A stretch of 64,000 nt of DNA from Torreya grandis (taxonomy: Eukaryota; Streptophyta; Pinopsida; Cupressales; Taxaceae). Location: NCBI GenBank assembly GCA_037957365.1, contig JARHVA010000021.1:687001-751000 (forward strand), given 5' to 3'. A model generated the notes under the pieces. That model was given only the letters and a program-made list of their open reading frames with translations. It had not been told where the DNA came from and made no database searches. Shown in pieces: positions 1 through 11,640 of the stretch. How positions within the stretch are numbered: position 1 is the first letter of the stretch; every line of letters begins with the position of its first letter. The position numbers and the translations under genes were made by a program.

Positions 1-22
1 GTGATGATTTTAGGTGTCTACA
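1..22 (-). repeat. Edge of a minus-strand gypsy 3' LTR (partial)
   Basis: Read on the minus strand, bases 22 to 1 begin TGTAGACACC, the same start as the gypsy LTR at 9725. It is preceded on that strand by a purine tract (AAAGAGGAAAAAA, plus-strand 23-35), as expected for a polypurine tract directly upstream of a 3' LTR. Only the first 22 bases of the LTR lie in the window, so the assignment rests on this junction alone. Confidence 0.5.
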
Positions 23-3000
23 TTTTTTCCTCTTTGAAATGGTGTTGTGACATAATGGATAGAATAATGACTTTTCAAATAACATAAAAAACCAAAAAAA
101 TATGGGAGGAAAAATGTTAGATGATGATGGTGAAAAAATGTGATGGATGGATGATTCCCCCTTAATAGGCCATATGAGAATAAAATATGTGGATGGGATA
201 TAAAAAAGAGGAAGAGATTAGAATGGAAATGCATGTTTTGGATAGATGATATGAGTTATCAGATTGTATGTTATGTTAAATGGATGTTAAGAGATGAATG
301 GATTGGGTGTGCCAAATGCAACATCAAGAACAAATATTAATATTTCAGTGGTAGAAATCAAAACAAATTTAAATGCTACCTAATAAATGTAGTATTGGAT
401 TGAGTAATAAAAGGATGAAAACAAACACATGGTTACCTTCACTTATAAAAGACAACCTTGCCTCTTTCCTATTGGATATGATTAAAAGATTGGTTGTAGT
501 TTCAAACTTTGTGAATGGCATATGAACAATCTGAAAACATAACCCCCTTTTAAATGGATGATTTGGATTGATATTTCTTGGCTTGATTTAATATTAGTTC
601 TCTAAAATGGTATAAATATGTTGTGTTATTAAGACTTATTTATAATGGATAAGAATCCCTTTATTTATATATTTTGCTTATTGATGTGAGCCATTGGATG
701 AAGATCAAGATGGATAATAGAGGATGAGTCCTCCTCATAAATGAGGGAGGTTGAAGAGTAAATGGATAGGGTTGGAGTATGTAAGAATATGTTGGAGTGT
801 GTAAGGAGAGGAAATGATGAGGCATGGGTTTATGACATGCCTTGGAAAAAGGGATATTTTATGGGATTTTGGAGATGTGATGCACTGATGTGAGGATTTA
901 TTCGATTTATTGATTTATGAAAATAGGGATATTCTACATTCCATGGATTTTCCCATTAGGGTGATATTAGTGAATTAATAGAGTTTAATTAACTAATGTG
1001 ATGTGATTGGATGATGTTTGAGGAAGAAATTAATAATTGATCAAGGGGATGAATAGTAAATTGTCTAGGGATGTTAGTGTGGATGGAAGACTGGCTAGAT
1101 AATGATGTGATGATAGATTAGGATTTGTTAGCATGATTATAAGATGATATGATGATATTTAAAATTGATATGAAATGTCTGATTGAAGTGTTTACAAAAC
1201 CTTCCCAAATTTATAACATATATTTCTTATTTTCCCATAATGGTGAAATCTGAAGGTGTAATTTTAGTTCTTCATAAATTCCTTGTATTTACTATTATCT
1301 TTGCATCCTATCCAACTATAAAATCTAAATGAATCTCAAAATATTAATTTTATACATATTTATAGACCTTTTACACCATGCATGTGAAAAAATTTAGTGG
1401 TGTTTGTCTATTTGACAGAGTCCTTCAAATTCTATAACAGTTCATGGTCAAACAAGGAAGTAAATTTACTTTTGAAGACAAGACTTAATAATATTTTTTG
1501 GTATAAGTATATAGGATAACTATACCCATTTCAAATGATTTAAATGTCATGTTATAATGCTACCAAAATTTATAAGGTCATCACACAATGCCACACCACC
1601 CACGTCTAATGCCTCAAAAAATCCATGTTACGCCATTCAATATTAATGTCAATTTCAATTATGTGGTATAATTTATTATATTTTAAAAATCTCATTATAA
1701 TTTTTACCACATTAATCATGTAACCACATAATTTGATGTTACCAACACCTGGAAAACTTCTTTGCATGACTTGGCATATATATGGATGACATCATAGAGG
1801 TAGTGCTTACTCATGGAGGTAATATTAAAGTGTGGCATAAAGTCATATGAAATTTTTTGACTCATATTAAGATATACATTTATAAAAAGTGAGTCATCAA
1901 CCAATTGAGATAAAATATAAAAGTGTTAGTGTCAAAAATTGTTAGATAATTCATATAGGTTCATTGGGTTATGAACCTAATGGTTTATAATGTAATAATT
2001 CTACAATCTTAAAATACAACAAGTGTGTTGACAAGAATTGTCAACCAAACACATATACCTATATTCATTTTGATTATATATTGGAACGTAATGTATTCAA
2101 ACATATATTATAATAGTGGGCATGTACAGTTCCACATACACTATTATGACTCATATAAATAATTAATTAATTCAGCTACAATCATAGTCTAATAGAGTAG
2201 ACAAAGCAATGCCAAGAAAACCTAATAATTATAAATGAGATGTCAATACTTATGCCAAGATAGGTAAGGCATATATGCTTATTTATCATGATTACACCTC
2301 TTTCTACAAGATTCTCCCTCTACTACTCATAATTCATACATAGTTCCTCCTCTCTAATGATTATCTCCCTTGTTCCAAATGGGTTGTACTTACATCACAT
2401 ATAAATGAATAAAAGGAAATTATCTAGGTCATGATATTGAACTCACATGATATGAAGTAGTAAAATCATGATAAATAACAATTATTCTACATAATTTTAT
2501 AACATATATCTGTCTAAATTAATTGCCTTAGCTCTATCACATAAGCATAGGAACATGATAACAACAATTGACTAAACTAAAAACATATAAATCAAATAAA
2601 TCAATCATTAATAACCTTGATTAAACACAAACCAATCTTTTTATTGTTAATTATGTTCTTTAGTGCTAATCACAGACAAGTAACTTCAAATCTCCTATAC
2701 AGGAAAAGTAGGATGAGACACATTCACCCAAAATGCATACATACTTGTATATAACTTTAAAGTAAATAACATAGATATGTTTTAGGTAAAAATACTACCA
2801 AATATATTAAATAAATAATATGTAGGAGGGACAATGGCCCTCTTCACATGAAGATTACAATGAACCAACCTTCATCCATACCCTCCAATTGTTTATGTAG
2901 ATAAGTGAGGAGGTTTAGGATAGGAATAAATCTATATATTTTAGGATATTAGATAAAAATAGATAAACCCTATTTTTAAGTTAACTAGTAAACATATTCT

Positions 3001-4070
3001 TATTAATAATAAATAATAAATAATTCAATATAAATAGGTTATTGATAATAATGTGCACATAAGGTGTGCTTTAACCAAAAGAATATAATTGCATGCATCT
3101 TATATAATACACTACTATATGTCCTAATATACACTAATATAAACCACCCCTAAAACTTAAAAAACCACCTCAATAGTCACAAAACCACTACTTAAAGTAT
3201 AAAAAATTCCCCTTAATGTAGACTAGTAGTTTTTCGATGCCAAATATTATGTAACTTCCATAGGCCATAAATTTTTCATACAAACTCAAAATCAAGTGTC
3301 AATTTTTTAAAAGTGTATAGATTTCCAAGATGAATTTAAATATTCAATCACATTTGAATTTTGATGAAGTATGCTTCCTATTCCACCCTAATGAATTAGA
3401 TAGTATATTTTTCAAGACTAGTGAAGCACAACCATGCCACATATGTCTCATTGATCCCAATTTTCCATTGGAGTCCAATTAAGATTTTAATTTTTTGAAA
3501 GTGTTGAAGTACTGATTTTTTCCATGGATCACCTTCCAACATGTTAAATCTGCAAACAAATGGACTAATATACATGTACATGCCCCTACAATTGTATAGA
3601 TTACATTGTATAAAGTAATACGTCAGAACATGTCAAAATAGTTTGTCTCTAATTTATTTGGAATAAGCATGAGTAAATTACTATGAATACTACTAATCAT
3701 TCCTTCTTATGTTTTATTATTTAAATACATTTAAGAGGTCATATTTAATATAATTCACCAAAAAATTGATATGTTTTAGTAGGAAAACAATCATACTCAT
3801 GGGTATTTTGCTTGGGGATACAAAAACAAACCTTCTAATTTGAATACATTAAAACTTTATTTTAAACCTTAATAACCACTTTAATAATACATGAGTGGAT
3901 AGTATGGAAATATGGATTCTAATATTGTTATTTATCATATCATAATAAAGTTAAGATGTAATTAGTTGCTTCCTTTTTTATTTCCTAAGGGTGAAAAAAA
4001 ACATTTTCATTTATAAGATGGGTCTCGCTAATCTAAAAAAATGTGTTCTAATAAAGAACTACTTGATGAC

Positions 4071-4075
<5 letters not shown>
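23..4075. other. Non-coding: decayed gypsy tail then unassigned AT-rich DNA
   Basis: I see no gene here. The first kilobase or so, read on the minus strand, is rich in CATCC and CAACC words like the 3' tails of the other gypsy elements in this window, so it probably belongs to the element whose LTR begins at 22. From roughly 1.2 kb onward the sequence is AT-rich with no open frame resembling a protein family and no LTR pair that I could match. Short open frames such as those on the minus strand at 1716-1904 and 3396-3581 show no recognisable domain. Confidence 0.4.

Positions 4076-4153
<78 letters not shown>
4076..4153. repeat. (TG)n microsatellite, left flank of Copia-A
   Basis: About 39 uninterrupted TG units end exactly where the Copia-A 3' LTR begins. 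A second tract of about 43 units starts one base beyond the other end of the element (17147-17232). The two tracts are best read as one microsatellite split by the insertion, so the 5-bp target duplication is hidden within the repeat. Confidence 0.9.
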
Positions 4154-4157
<4 letters not shown>

Positions 4158-4518
4158 AGATTGGCCATGATCTTGAATAATTTCATAGAAGATTGAGCAA
4201 ATCTATATATGGAGCAATGAAATCACAGATAAATTGCAAAAGAAGAAGCTTGTCCTCACACAATAATATTGCAAAATGTGACCTGCTTGCATAAAATCGC
4301 ATTAACCTATCTAACTTTTCAAAGTGGAAAAGTGGGGTACATATAGGGAAAATCAAGGTAACATGAGGAAGCCTCTAATGTTCCTGATTAGATAATTACA
4401 TTAAAATGAAATTAGCTTATGTGACCCTTTTATAACTAACCTAAGGAAGCTTAATTGACATTAAATGGCCATAAGAATGTGTAGGCAAAACCCAATGAGA
4501 AAAATCACTACACTAACA
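4154..4518 (-). repeat. Copia-A 3' LTR
   Basis: On the plus strand it runs from TGTCAGATTGGCC to CACTAACA, so on the minus strand it begins TGTTAGTG and ends with ACA. It matches 16778-17145 over its full length with scattered substitutions and small indels. A TATA-like stretch (plus strand GTACATATAGGG, near 4336-4347) matches the position of GTATATATAGG in the other LTR. Confidence 0.9.
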
Positions 4519-4526
4519 CCCCCCCC
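4519..4526 (-). other. Copia-A polypurine tract
   Basis: Eight C residues on the plus strand (G8 on the element strand) directly abut the 3' LTR and are preceded on the element strand by CTTAAGCTATGCTTAA. This is the expected place for the primer of plus-strand DNA synthesis. Confidence 0.8.
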
Positions 4527-4687
4527 TTAAGCATAGCTTAAGTGAGATGATAATTGGGTCCCAACATTGAAAGCCTGATGAGGTACCCAAGTACATAGTG
4601 AAGAACCTACATAGGAGGAATAAGAAATTGGAGCATCTCTAACCTTAGTGAGAGCTCATATATGAACAAATTTATTCTCTATGAAGG
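4527..4687 (-). other. Copia-A 3' untranslated tail
   Basis: Read on the minus strand, this contains a TACTTGGGTACCTCAT box (plus-strand 4578-4594) about 60 bases before the purine tract. The same box is found at 45995-46010 in Copia-B, and a degenerate copy lies near 19419-19434 in the pol-less element. It links the three elements as one family. Confidence 0.6.
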
Positions 4688-4910
4688 TGTAGACATTGAT
4701 AACTACACTTCTAGGCTTAACGTATTTTATAGTGTGTATGGATTTCTTTGACCATTTTCTTTCTTTCTCTTTGTTTGAGTTGTGAGGAATCTAACTCATC
4801 TTACCTTCACCTACCTCATCTTTGTTGCCTTGTTCAATGGGGAGCCCATCTATATTATCTCCAGGAGAGCCTAACTTTGTTAGACTCCTAGAAGACAACC
4901 CTCTTGCCTT
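4688..4910 (+). repeat. Probable 5' LTR remnant of the nested gypsy
   Basis: TGTAGACATTGATAACTACA at 4688 resembles the start of the 3' LTR at 9725 (TGTAGACACCAAAAAACTAC), and a second similar stretch (TTCTTTGACCATTTTC against TCCTTGAACCATCTCC) follows at a similar offset. Only about 220 bp could belong to the LTR before the CAACC-rich gag region starts, so most of the 5' LTR would be missing. The match is weak. Confidence 0.4.
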
Positions 4911-4951
4911 ATAACATTACCTTGCATTAAGAGCCACTTATACCCAAAACC

Positions 4952-5121
4952 CTACCTACAACCATCCCAACCTTACCTAAAATCAACCCAACCATGCCTA
5001 TAACCAACACAACCTCACCTAAAATCAACCTAACCTCATCTACAATCAACCTAACCTCACCTACAATCAACCCAACCTCGCTTATAACCATCCCAACCTT
5101 GTCAAAAATCAATTTAACCCC
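4952..5121 (+). repeat. 21-bp tandem repeat, about 8 units
   Basis: Units of 21 bp with the pattern CTAYAAYCAACCYAACCTYAC follow each other head to tail. Twenty-one is a multiple of three, and in one plus-strand frame the units read as a seven-residue repeat like YNQPNLT, so the array may have expanded inside the Asn/Pro/Gln-rich part of a gag gene. The opposite strand gives an open frame (4927-5133) that is only a shadow of the repeat. Confidence 0.8.
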
Positions 5122-6330
5122 AACAATAACCAATTAACAACTTTTAAATAACCACTTGATCATCACCTCAACCAACCAAAAACCTTTCAACCCTTATTAG
5201 ACCCTTATCATAACCCACCTCAACTAGCTCAACCTCACCAATTATTGAGTTACCCATCCCAACCATCATATCAATTACCTCAATAGCATCAAAATTTTAA
5301 TTGCCTACCTCAACCATCATATCAATTACCTACACCCCCTTTTTTTCAACCTTATTTATCTCATAACTAAGACTTGGTCTATCCCCTTAGTCATACCACC
5401 AAAAACTATCAACCCAACCACTATCAAACCAACCACTATCAACCTACTTTATCAACCTCATCAAATGAAACCAATAATCATCCAACTAATAACTATCAAA
5501 AAAACTTTTCTAACCAATCAATCTTATCACCCTTATCAATGTTATCAACCTTATCAATCTAACCTACTTTACCCACCTTCTCAACCTTATCAACCCCATC
5601 AAATCTAACCAATAACATCAACCTACCATATTGAACCAACCAGTATTTTTAGACCACCCAACCATTTCAAACTTACCCACCATATCAAACATGTCACATC
5701 CATCAAATACCTCAACCTTACCCAACCTCTCAAACAAACCTACCTTATTTACCTTTTCCAACCAACCAAACTTTTTGAACCCACCAATCTTATTAAACCA
5801 ACCTCACCAAATCAAACCAATAAATATCGACCAAAATTTTCCAACCTACCAACCTTATCAAGCATATCCAACCCATAAAATCACTCAAACTTATCAAATA
5901 TACCAAACTTATTTGACCAACCAACTTTACCAAACCAACCAATTATCTCGCAACCTCAAGAGCCATTAGTGCACCCTATTCCTAGGTAGTGTACCCCATT
6001 GGGGGAATCATATGCCTCAATCCTTGAAACACTTTTAAGGGCTTCTATCATTACACTCCCTCAAATCAAAACCATCAATGGCTCTCTTACAAAACCCATT
6101 TGGTTCATAGAGAATGAGTTTTGTACATATCATCATACAAATGGACATGTGATAGATAGATAGATAGATGTGGGTCTTTTAAGATGATCATCCAAAACCT
6201 TATTGATCAAAAGGAGATTCCAAACAATATTATTTGTGTTTCCCCCAACTTATCCTTTAATGTATTCAAGAAATCAATCATTGAATCTCTTTTTGCACGC
6301 ATTATTTTGAAAGCTTATGACCAAAAACCT
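5122..6330 (+). pseudogene. Gypsy gag remnant (Asn/Pro/Gln/Tyr-rich, then zinc-knuckle-like region)
   Basis: Frames broken by stops read as low-complexity YQTNHYQ- and LPTISN-like runs (open pieces 5374-5562 and 5631-5969). From about 5945 it reads as a conserved gag C-terminal block of Tat-type gypsy elements, containing TPLGESYASILETLLRA and KPIWFIENEFCTYHHTNGH, then IIQNLIDQKEIPNN. The FCTYHHTNGH piece corresponds to the CxxYHxxxGHxxxxC knuckle of these gags. A GATA microsatellite interrupts it just where the last cysteine is expected. No start codon or full-length frame survives. Gag would form the particle that packages element RNA. Confidence 0.65.
6151..6169. repeat. (GATA)n microsatellite inside the gag knuckle
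   Basis: Nearly five GATA units follow the codons for GHVIDR. The frame that continues with FKMIIQNLIDQKEIPN beyond the repeat shows that the tract interrupts a once-continuous gag sequence. Confidence 0.75.
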
Positions 6331-9300
6331 CAACAAAAATAAGATCCCTTCAATAAATTTGGTCTTTATTTCATCTATAACTAGGGAAACCATAATCAAA
6401 ACCTCAACCGATTCACTTCTTAACCAATTGCACCCCTTTTAACTTCCTTTTAAAATCATCACTAAGGAAGAATCAACCTTAAACCACCCACTTGTTGACC
6501 AAGAAGAACCTTCTCAACTTTCCTTTAAAACCATCATTAAGGAAACCAATCCACCTATTCCATGTTCCCTTTTAATGGAGCCAACCGAAGCTCAAAATAC
6601 CTCACCTATAACTAAATCCAACCCAAATTCAATTAAAATCAAACCCATTCAATTCCTCTATAATCTTCTATTTTTCATCTACCTAATGACATTGTCTTTG
6701 GTTCAATTCCCTTTTGAACAGGGTCAAATCTTTGTCACCTTACCTTACCAAAAAAACCAAATAAACAAGCATACCCAACCAAAAAGATAGATCAACCACC
6801 CATCCTACCTCCCTTAACTAATCAAACCAACCTTTAAACCAAATCAATCGATCGTGATCAACCCAACTTTTAATCCAACCATAAGCAATTTATCTATCAA
6901 CACAAATCAACATCAACCCTCTATTTGAGATTTCTTGAATCTTGGATACCCTTTTATCCATGCTACCCACACCTCACCTAAGCTCCCTAATTGGGATAAT
7001 TTGATACTCTTATCCACCCCACCTCTATTTTAGGATGATATTCCCAACATCATTTCTAGACGTCAAACCTATCCAAATCTGACCCAATAATGTTTTCCTC
7101 ACCATAGCACCATAATGGAAATCTTGCTTGAACCACCATCTAAAAATATGATCTACTAACCACTAACAATTAATACCCCCTTTTGGAGGGTGGATGAATT
7201 CATCTTCACCCCTCTTAAACCCTCTTATTAAATAATACCTCACCTTTGAACCATTTTTCCATCTTCAACCATCCATGGAAAGAGCAAGCTAGAGGAACTT
7301 TCCCTCCATATAACTTTGACCAATTATCAACCCAAACCATACCTTTACAATTAACCAAACTAACCCTTAGCATTTTTGCCTCAAACTAACAACCAACCAA
7401 CTTTGAACTATTGGAGATTACCTATCTCCATCAACCCAACTTGAACCAAGTGGCATACCAAATTGGGGAAACCCATTTGGACACCACTCAACCTATTTGA
7501 GAGTCACCTTCTCCCCCAACCATTAGATATTACCCTTATCCACCACCCAACAAACCATTAGAGATTACCCTTATCCACCAAACTATCACCTAACCAACCT
7601 CACCTTTTTGTCAACCCAAATCTTTTTGACATCTCATTAAGTATTGGAAAGTAATTGGGGGACATCTACTCTCCTAATTGATGTCAACCATTTATACAAG
7701 CATGGATATGGGGCACATCATAACTCAAATCCCTAAATGCTTTGCATTCACATCATGTTCTTTTGTTAAATCAAGTTCTTGGTCACCTTATGTCTAACTT
7801 AAGCTCATCCCTTACTTTCACACCACATTCATTTTCTTCTTTTTAGGGAAAATTAACTACAAGTGAGTCATGTGATTATATGTCATAGTCATATCCTAAT
7901 ATTTAACCATGGGTAACAAAACTCTATCCATGGCATGATTCTCATGGTACTTCCCATCTCTCTTTGGGATCGATTCCTATGGTCGTTGTCACCTAATTTT
8001 TTTCACCTATGTAACCTTCATGTGATCGTAGTCTTGTCTTCATAAATGTAACCCCTTGAGCATGTATAATCAAGTCTATGTCAATAAAAATAAAATAAAA
8101 TCAAAAGGAAATATCAAAAGTCAAAAATAAATTATGAGTCATTCTTAGCATTCACAGAATGCTCCCTTGAAGGATAGTTCTTAAAAACTTATTCAAAATT
8201 GTAAATTGTAAGGTGTACTACTCCCTTAAATGATAGCTATCAAAAGCATTTGAACTAACATATAAACTTAGACCAGTCCCTTGAAGGATGGCTGAGTAAA
8301 GACTTTTTTAAAGCTATCAATTTCTTAGAAAAGTTTCACATCAATCAACTTCCCCAACCCTCCAAACAAAATCAAAATAAGCAAAAGACCCACAAGCAAA
8401 AAAAAAGAATTTTAAAAGCTACAATCAGCTCTCGTAAAAGCAATAATCTTGGAAATCCATAATCAGCTCTCATAAGTAGACTTCCTACATCAATCATTCT
8501 ACACTTTATATGACATAGACTTGTTTACACTAACTCTTTGAAAACCTATAGAAGAGACATACTAGTCTCACAAGAAGGTTCCATCTTCACCCATCTCCCT
8601 CTTTTTTTAAGGGATCTTTGAGATTACTTGGCACTACATGATCAAGCCACTTCTTTTAACCAATGAACTAACAATAACATAAAACATGAAGGTTTTATGT
8701 TTGTAAGCCCACCCATCTTGCCATTATGGTCTTTGGCAATTAGAGTGTTTAACCTGCTCCTTTTACCTTTCATGACACTTGTCAATAAATATGTCTTTCA
8801 TTTTTAGGTATTTGAACCTTCAACTACTAACTTTTGCACCCTTTCACCAAGAAATGGGGCACCTTTTTTCCAAACCAAGTGGTACACCAAATTGGGTAAC
8901 CTATTTGAGTACCACACAACTAACTAGGATATCACCTTTCTTCACTAACCTTGACCTTCTAAGCCAACCCATTAGGGAGTAGCTTATTCTCCCTTAACTA
9001 TCAAACCATTGGAGGTCACCTTTCTCTACCAACCTAACCATCGAATATTACCTTCTCCATCAACCATTGACCCATTGGAGATTACCTTTCTCTACCCCTC
9101 TTGGACTTGGCCATTGTGGCCCAACCTTTCACATATTTTATGATGACCTTTCTTGGCCCTTTGATTGTAATGACAACATTTTCATGTTAAATACTTTTTG
9201 AACTTATGCCACCTCATGTATATTTGACCCACCTATGTCTTCTCAAGAGCACTTCCTACCTTGGATACCCATGACACTTGACCTATTTGTGTTTTTCACG

Positions 9301-9710
9301 AGAGTACTCCCTGCCTTGGATACCCACAAAAACATTGACCTTGTCTAGGAGACTAATATGTGTACTTGGCCATCATGCCTAAATGCAATCATCTGATACA
9401 CTAGTCACTTGTCCCTTAGCACCAACCTTAATTTTTACCAATCATGGAAATAGTGTCTATGCATGATCTTGACTATCACATTTTATGCACTTGTTTTTTA
9501 TTTAATTCCCAACCTATCATACCCAACCTTTTTCACCCGCCTACCCACTTATCAAATTAGCACCCAATTTCATTTTACCTCATCACTTCCTAATTTTAGG
9601 GGGAACACCTCCTCCCATAATTGAGGTAACCATGACCTTGAATCAACCTTCACCTTCACCTACACCCACAATCTATTTTTTATTTTATAGCTTGATGATA
9701 CAAACTACAT
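6331..9710 (+). other. Non-coding middle and tail of the nested gypsy
   Basis: No pol domain was found. The stretch is CAACC-rich. It contains repeated short phrases of the form CCATTGGAGATTACC followed by TTTCTCCACCAACC-like words, near 7405-7600 and again near 8990-9100, and a longer duplicated phrase AAGTGGYAYACCAAATTGGG at about 7448 and 8878. A GGGGGAACACCTCCTCCC phrase near 9599 precedes the purine tract, as in other Tat tails. The open frames 6575-6790 and 8779-8982 match nothing I recognise. Confidence 0.45.
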
Positions 9711-9724
9711 AAAAAGGGGCAAAA
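9711..9724 (+). other. Gypsy polypurine tract
   Basis: AAAAAGGGGCAAAA directly precedes TGTAGACACC, the LTR start, as expected for the plus-strand primer. Confidence 0.75.
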
Positions 9725-11055
9725 TGTAGACACCAAAAAACTACACACTATGGATCCGCATGTCACAACCTAACCTCCTTGAACCATCTCCTAGACATTT
9801 ACCCATCCAAACCTCTAATTGGCTAAACCCACTCTTTTGACCAATTTAACCTTTGACCTTCAACTACCGATAATTGGTAGTCTAACTATAGATGGTCAGT
9901 GGTCTAATTGCCAATGGTTAGCTCGACCACTAATGGTCAGCTATCCATCACCTAAGTAGTTAACTCTAGCATCAACTATAACTTGCTTTTTTATAATTAT
10001 CTTATGCAATTTAATGCATGTACAAGTTAAATTTAAATGCAATTTGAACCCCTCTTTAACCTACCCTTCCACCTCCCCTTCTTTCCTAGAAAAAGAGAAC
10101 TTTAGGAGGTGAAAAGGGGATCCATCCATAGCATTTTTATCTGCAATTATCAAGAGCCATCTGAATCTATCATCTTCATAAGTTAGAGTTTATTTTTTAT
10201 TTCAATCAATCAACATCAATCATCATCATCAGCTTTCATCACTAGTAATCTCCATCATTGGACTTCTTTATCAAGCTATCAGCTAAGTATTTTATCATTA
10301 TTCCAAGTTATTTAGTTTTCCTTTTATAGCTTTCACCCAATCTTGAACCTCTTGACCATTTGACCAATCAACCTCTAAACTAATCATCTATAAGACTCAC
10401 CCTCTATCTCACAACCATCAGCCAACCAAAACTAACCTTGAACCAAATCAATCAACCTCACCCAACTATTATGTTTGACCTAGACCAGACTGATAGTAAC
10501 CACCAATGGTTAATTGTCTAACCATCGATAGTTAGTTGTCTAACTACCAATAGTCATCTCAACCATTGATGGTCATCTTGACCATCGATGGTCACTATCA
10601 GACTAAAAACTAGAAAGTAACTAGCAAGCACCTACCACCTATCAACCTCAACCAAAACTTTATTTTCTTGACCTTTGTCACAATACAAACCAAAAATAGT
10701 AACCTGACCCTAACCTAAATGAACCTTTTGATAGTTTAGCATTCACTTTAATGTTATTTTGTTAATCTAAGCATTTTTTTAATACTATTTATTTCACCTA
10801 AATTAAGTACTTTCATATATGTTATGCAACCTTCTTTTATCAGCATTAAATTGTCTTAAAAGGTGGATTGATAGCCTCTAAGAGAGTCATGTACTGCTTG
10901 GATCTAGCTTGTTAGGCGATCCACCTTCCTACCTAACTAACACAACCATTTTATAGTCTCTTTTTTAGGTAGGTCATTCTCCCAAGCCAAAGAGGATCTC
11001 TCACAATCGTCTAGATAATGGAGCATAAACCAAATCTAGGTTCTACCAACCTTAC
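9725..11055 (+). repeat. 3' LTR of the nested gypsy
   Basis: It begins TGTAGACACC right after the purine tract and runs about 1.3 kb to a C/T-rich stretch near 11045-11060. It carries two clusters of ACCAATGGT/ACCATCGATGGT palindromes (9865-9955 and 10487-10604). The right end was placed where copia RNase H sequence on the opposite strand resumes and may be off by tens of bases. Confidence 0.6.
10487..10604. repeat. Palindrome cluster in the gypsy LTR
   Basis: Five units of about 19-24 bp contain variants of ACCATCGATGGT separated by TCTCA, TCTTG or GTCTA linkers; one is a perfect 14-bp palindrome, GACCATCGATGGTC (10580-10593). The whole cluster is bracketed by AGACTGATAGT on the left and ACTATCAGACT on the right, which are inverted copies differing at one pair. 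The cluster could therefore fold into one large cruciform. A looser set of the same words lies at 9865-9955. Confidence 0.75.
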
Positions 11056-11060
11056 CCTTT

Positions 11061-11640
11061 CTTTTCAATTTTACTCTTTCCTCTTGAGGAAATAAATCAA
11101 AATTTGAGTGAAACAAAAGGACTTGGTTAGAATATCTACAGTCTACTTTGATGTTGGATAGTAACAAAGATTAATGACCTACTCGTTGATAAGCTCCTTG
11201 ATGAAATGCATGTGAATCTCTATGTGTTTGGTCCTTTCACACAGAACTAGATTTCTACAAATCTAGATAGTACTTTGGTTATCATAGTAGATGATAGTTG
11301 GCTTATTAAACTAGATACCAAACTCAATAATAATCCCCTAAAGCTAAATGGCCTCAGTGGTGGCATTGATAGCCCCTCTACATTTTGCCTTTGTAGATGA
11401 TAAAGCAACTGTATGTTGCTTCGTTCTTGAACAACTTACTAGACCTAAACCAAGTGAGAAACTATAGCCTAAAGTGGACTTTCAACTCTAAATATCTCTA
11501 GTCTAATATGAATCTATGTATCTAATTAAATCAACCTATGTTCCTACTCTATAGTGTATCCCATTGTTATGTGAACCTTGAATGTAGTGCAGAATCTACT
11601 TAGCTAATTTCTAATGAAATTCATGTGGCTCTTATATAAA
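11061..11640 (-). pseudogene. Copia-A RNase H domain
   Basis: On the minus strand the frames read SLSSTKAKCRGAINATTEAI near 11400, then YYDNQSTI and ERTKHIEIHMHFIKELI (about 11180-11300), then a degraded ADILTKS end. These are the copia RNase H landmarks (the SSTEAEYRG motif, the DNQSAI motif, the H-I-E-I-H-x-H-F-I stretch and ADIFTKPL). Several stops and single-base shifts interrupt it. This domain would remove element RNA from the RNA-DNA hybrid during reverse transcription. It lies directly downstream of the reverse transcriptase. Confidence 0.8.

Larger units (their letters stand above)
4688..11060 (+). mobile_element. Decayed Tat-type gypsy element nested in Copia-A
   Basis: A gag-like region (4.95-6.3 kb), a purine tract (9711-9724) and a 3' LTR starting TGTAGACACC at 9725 lie in the plus orientation, opposite to the host copia. 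A remnant of the 5' LTR start is visible at 4688. No protease, reverse transcriptase or integrase could be recognised between 6.4 and 9.7 kb, so this copy is either a non-autonomous form or has lost pol. The right edge near 11060 is approximate: copia RNase H sequence resumes soon after. A target duplication could not be confirmed. Confidence 0.65.

Noticed and set aside
4927..5133. Minus-strand open frame of Val/Gly/Ile-rich repeats
   Set aside because: It is the antisense of the 21-bp tandem repeat in the gypsy gag region.
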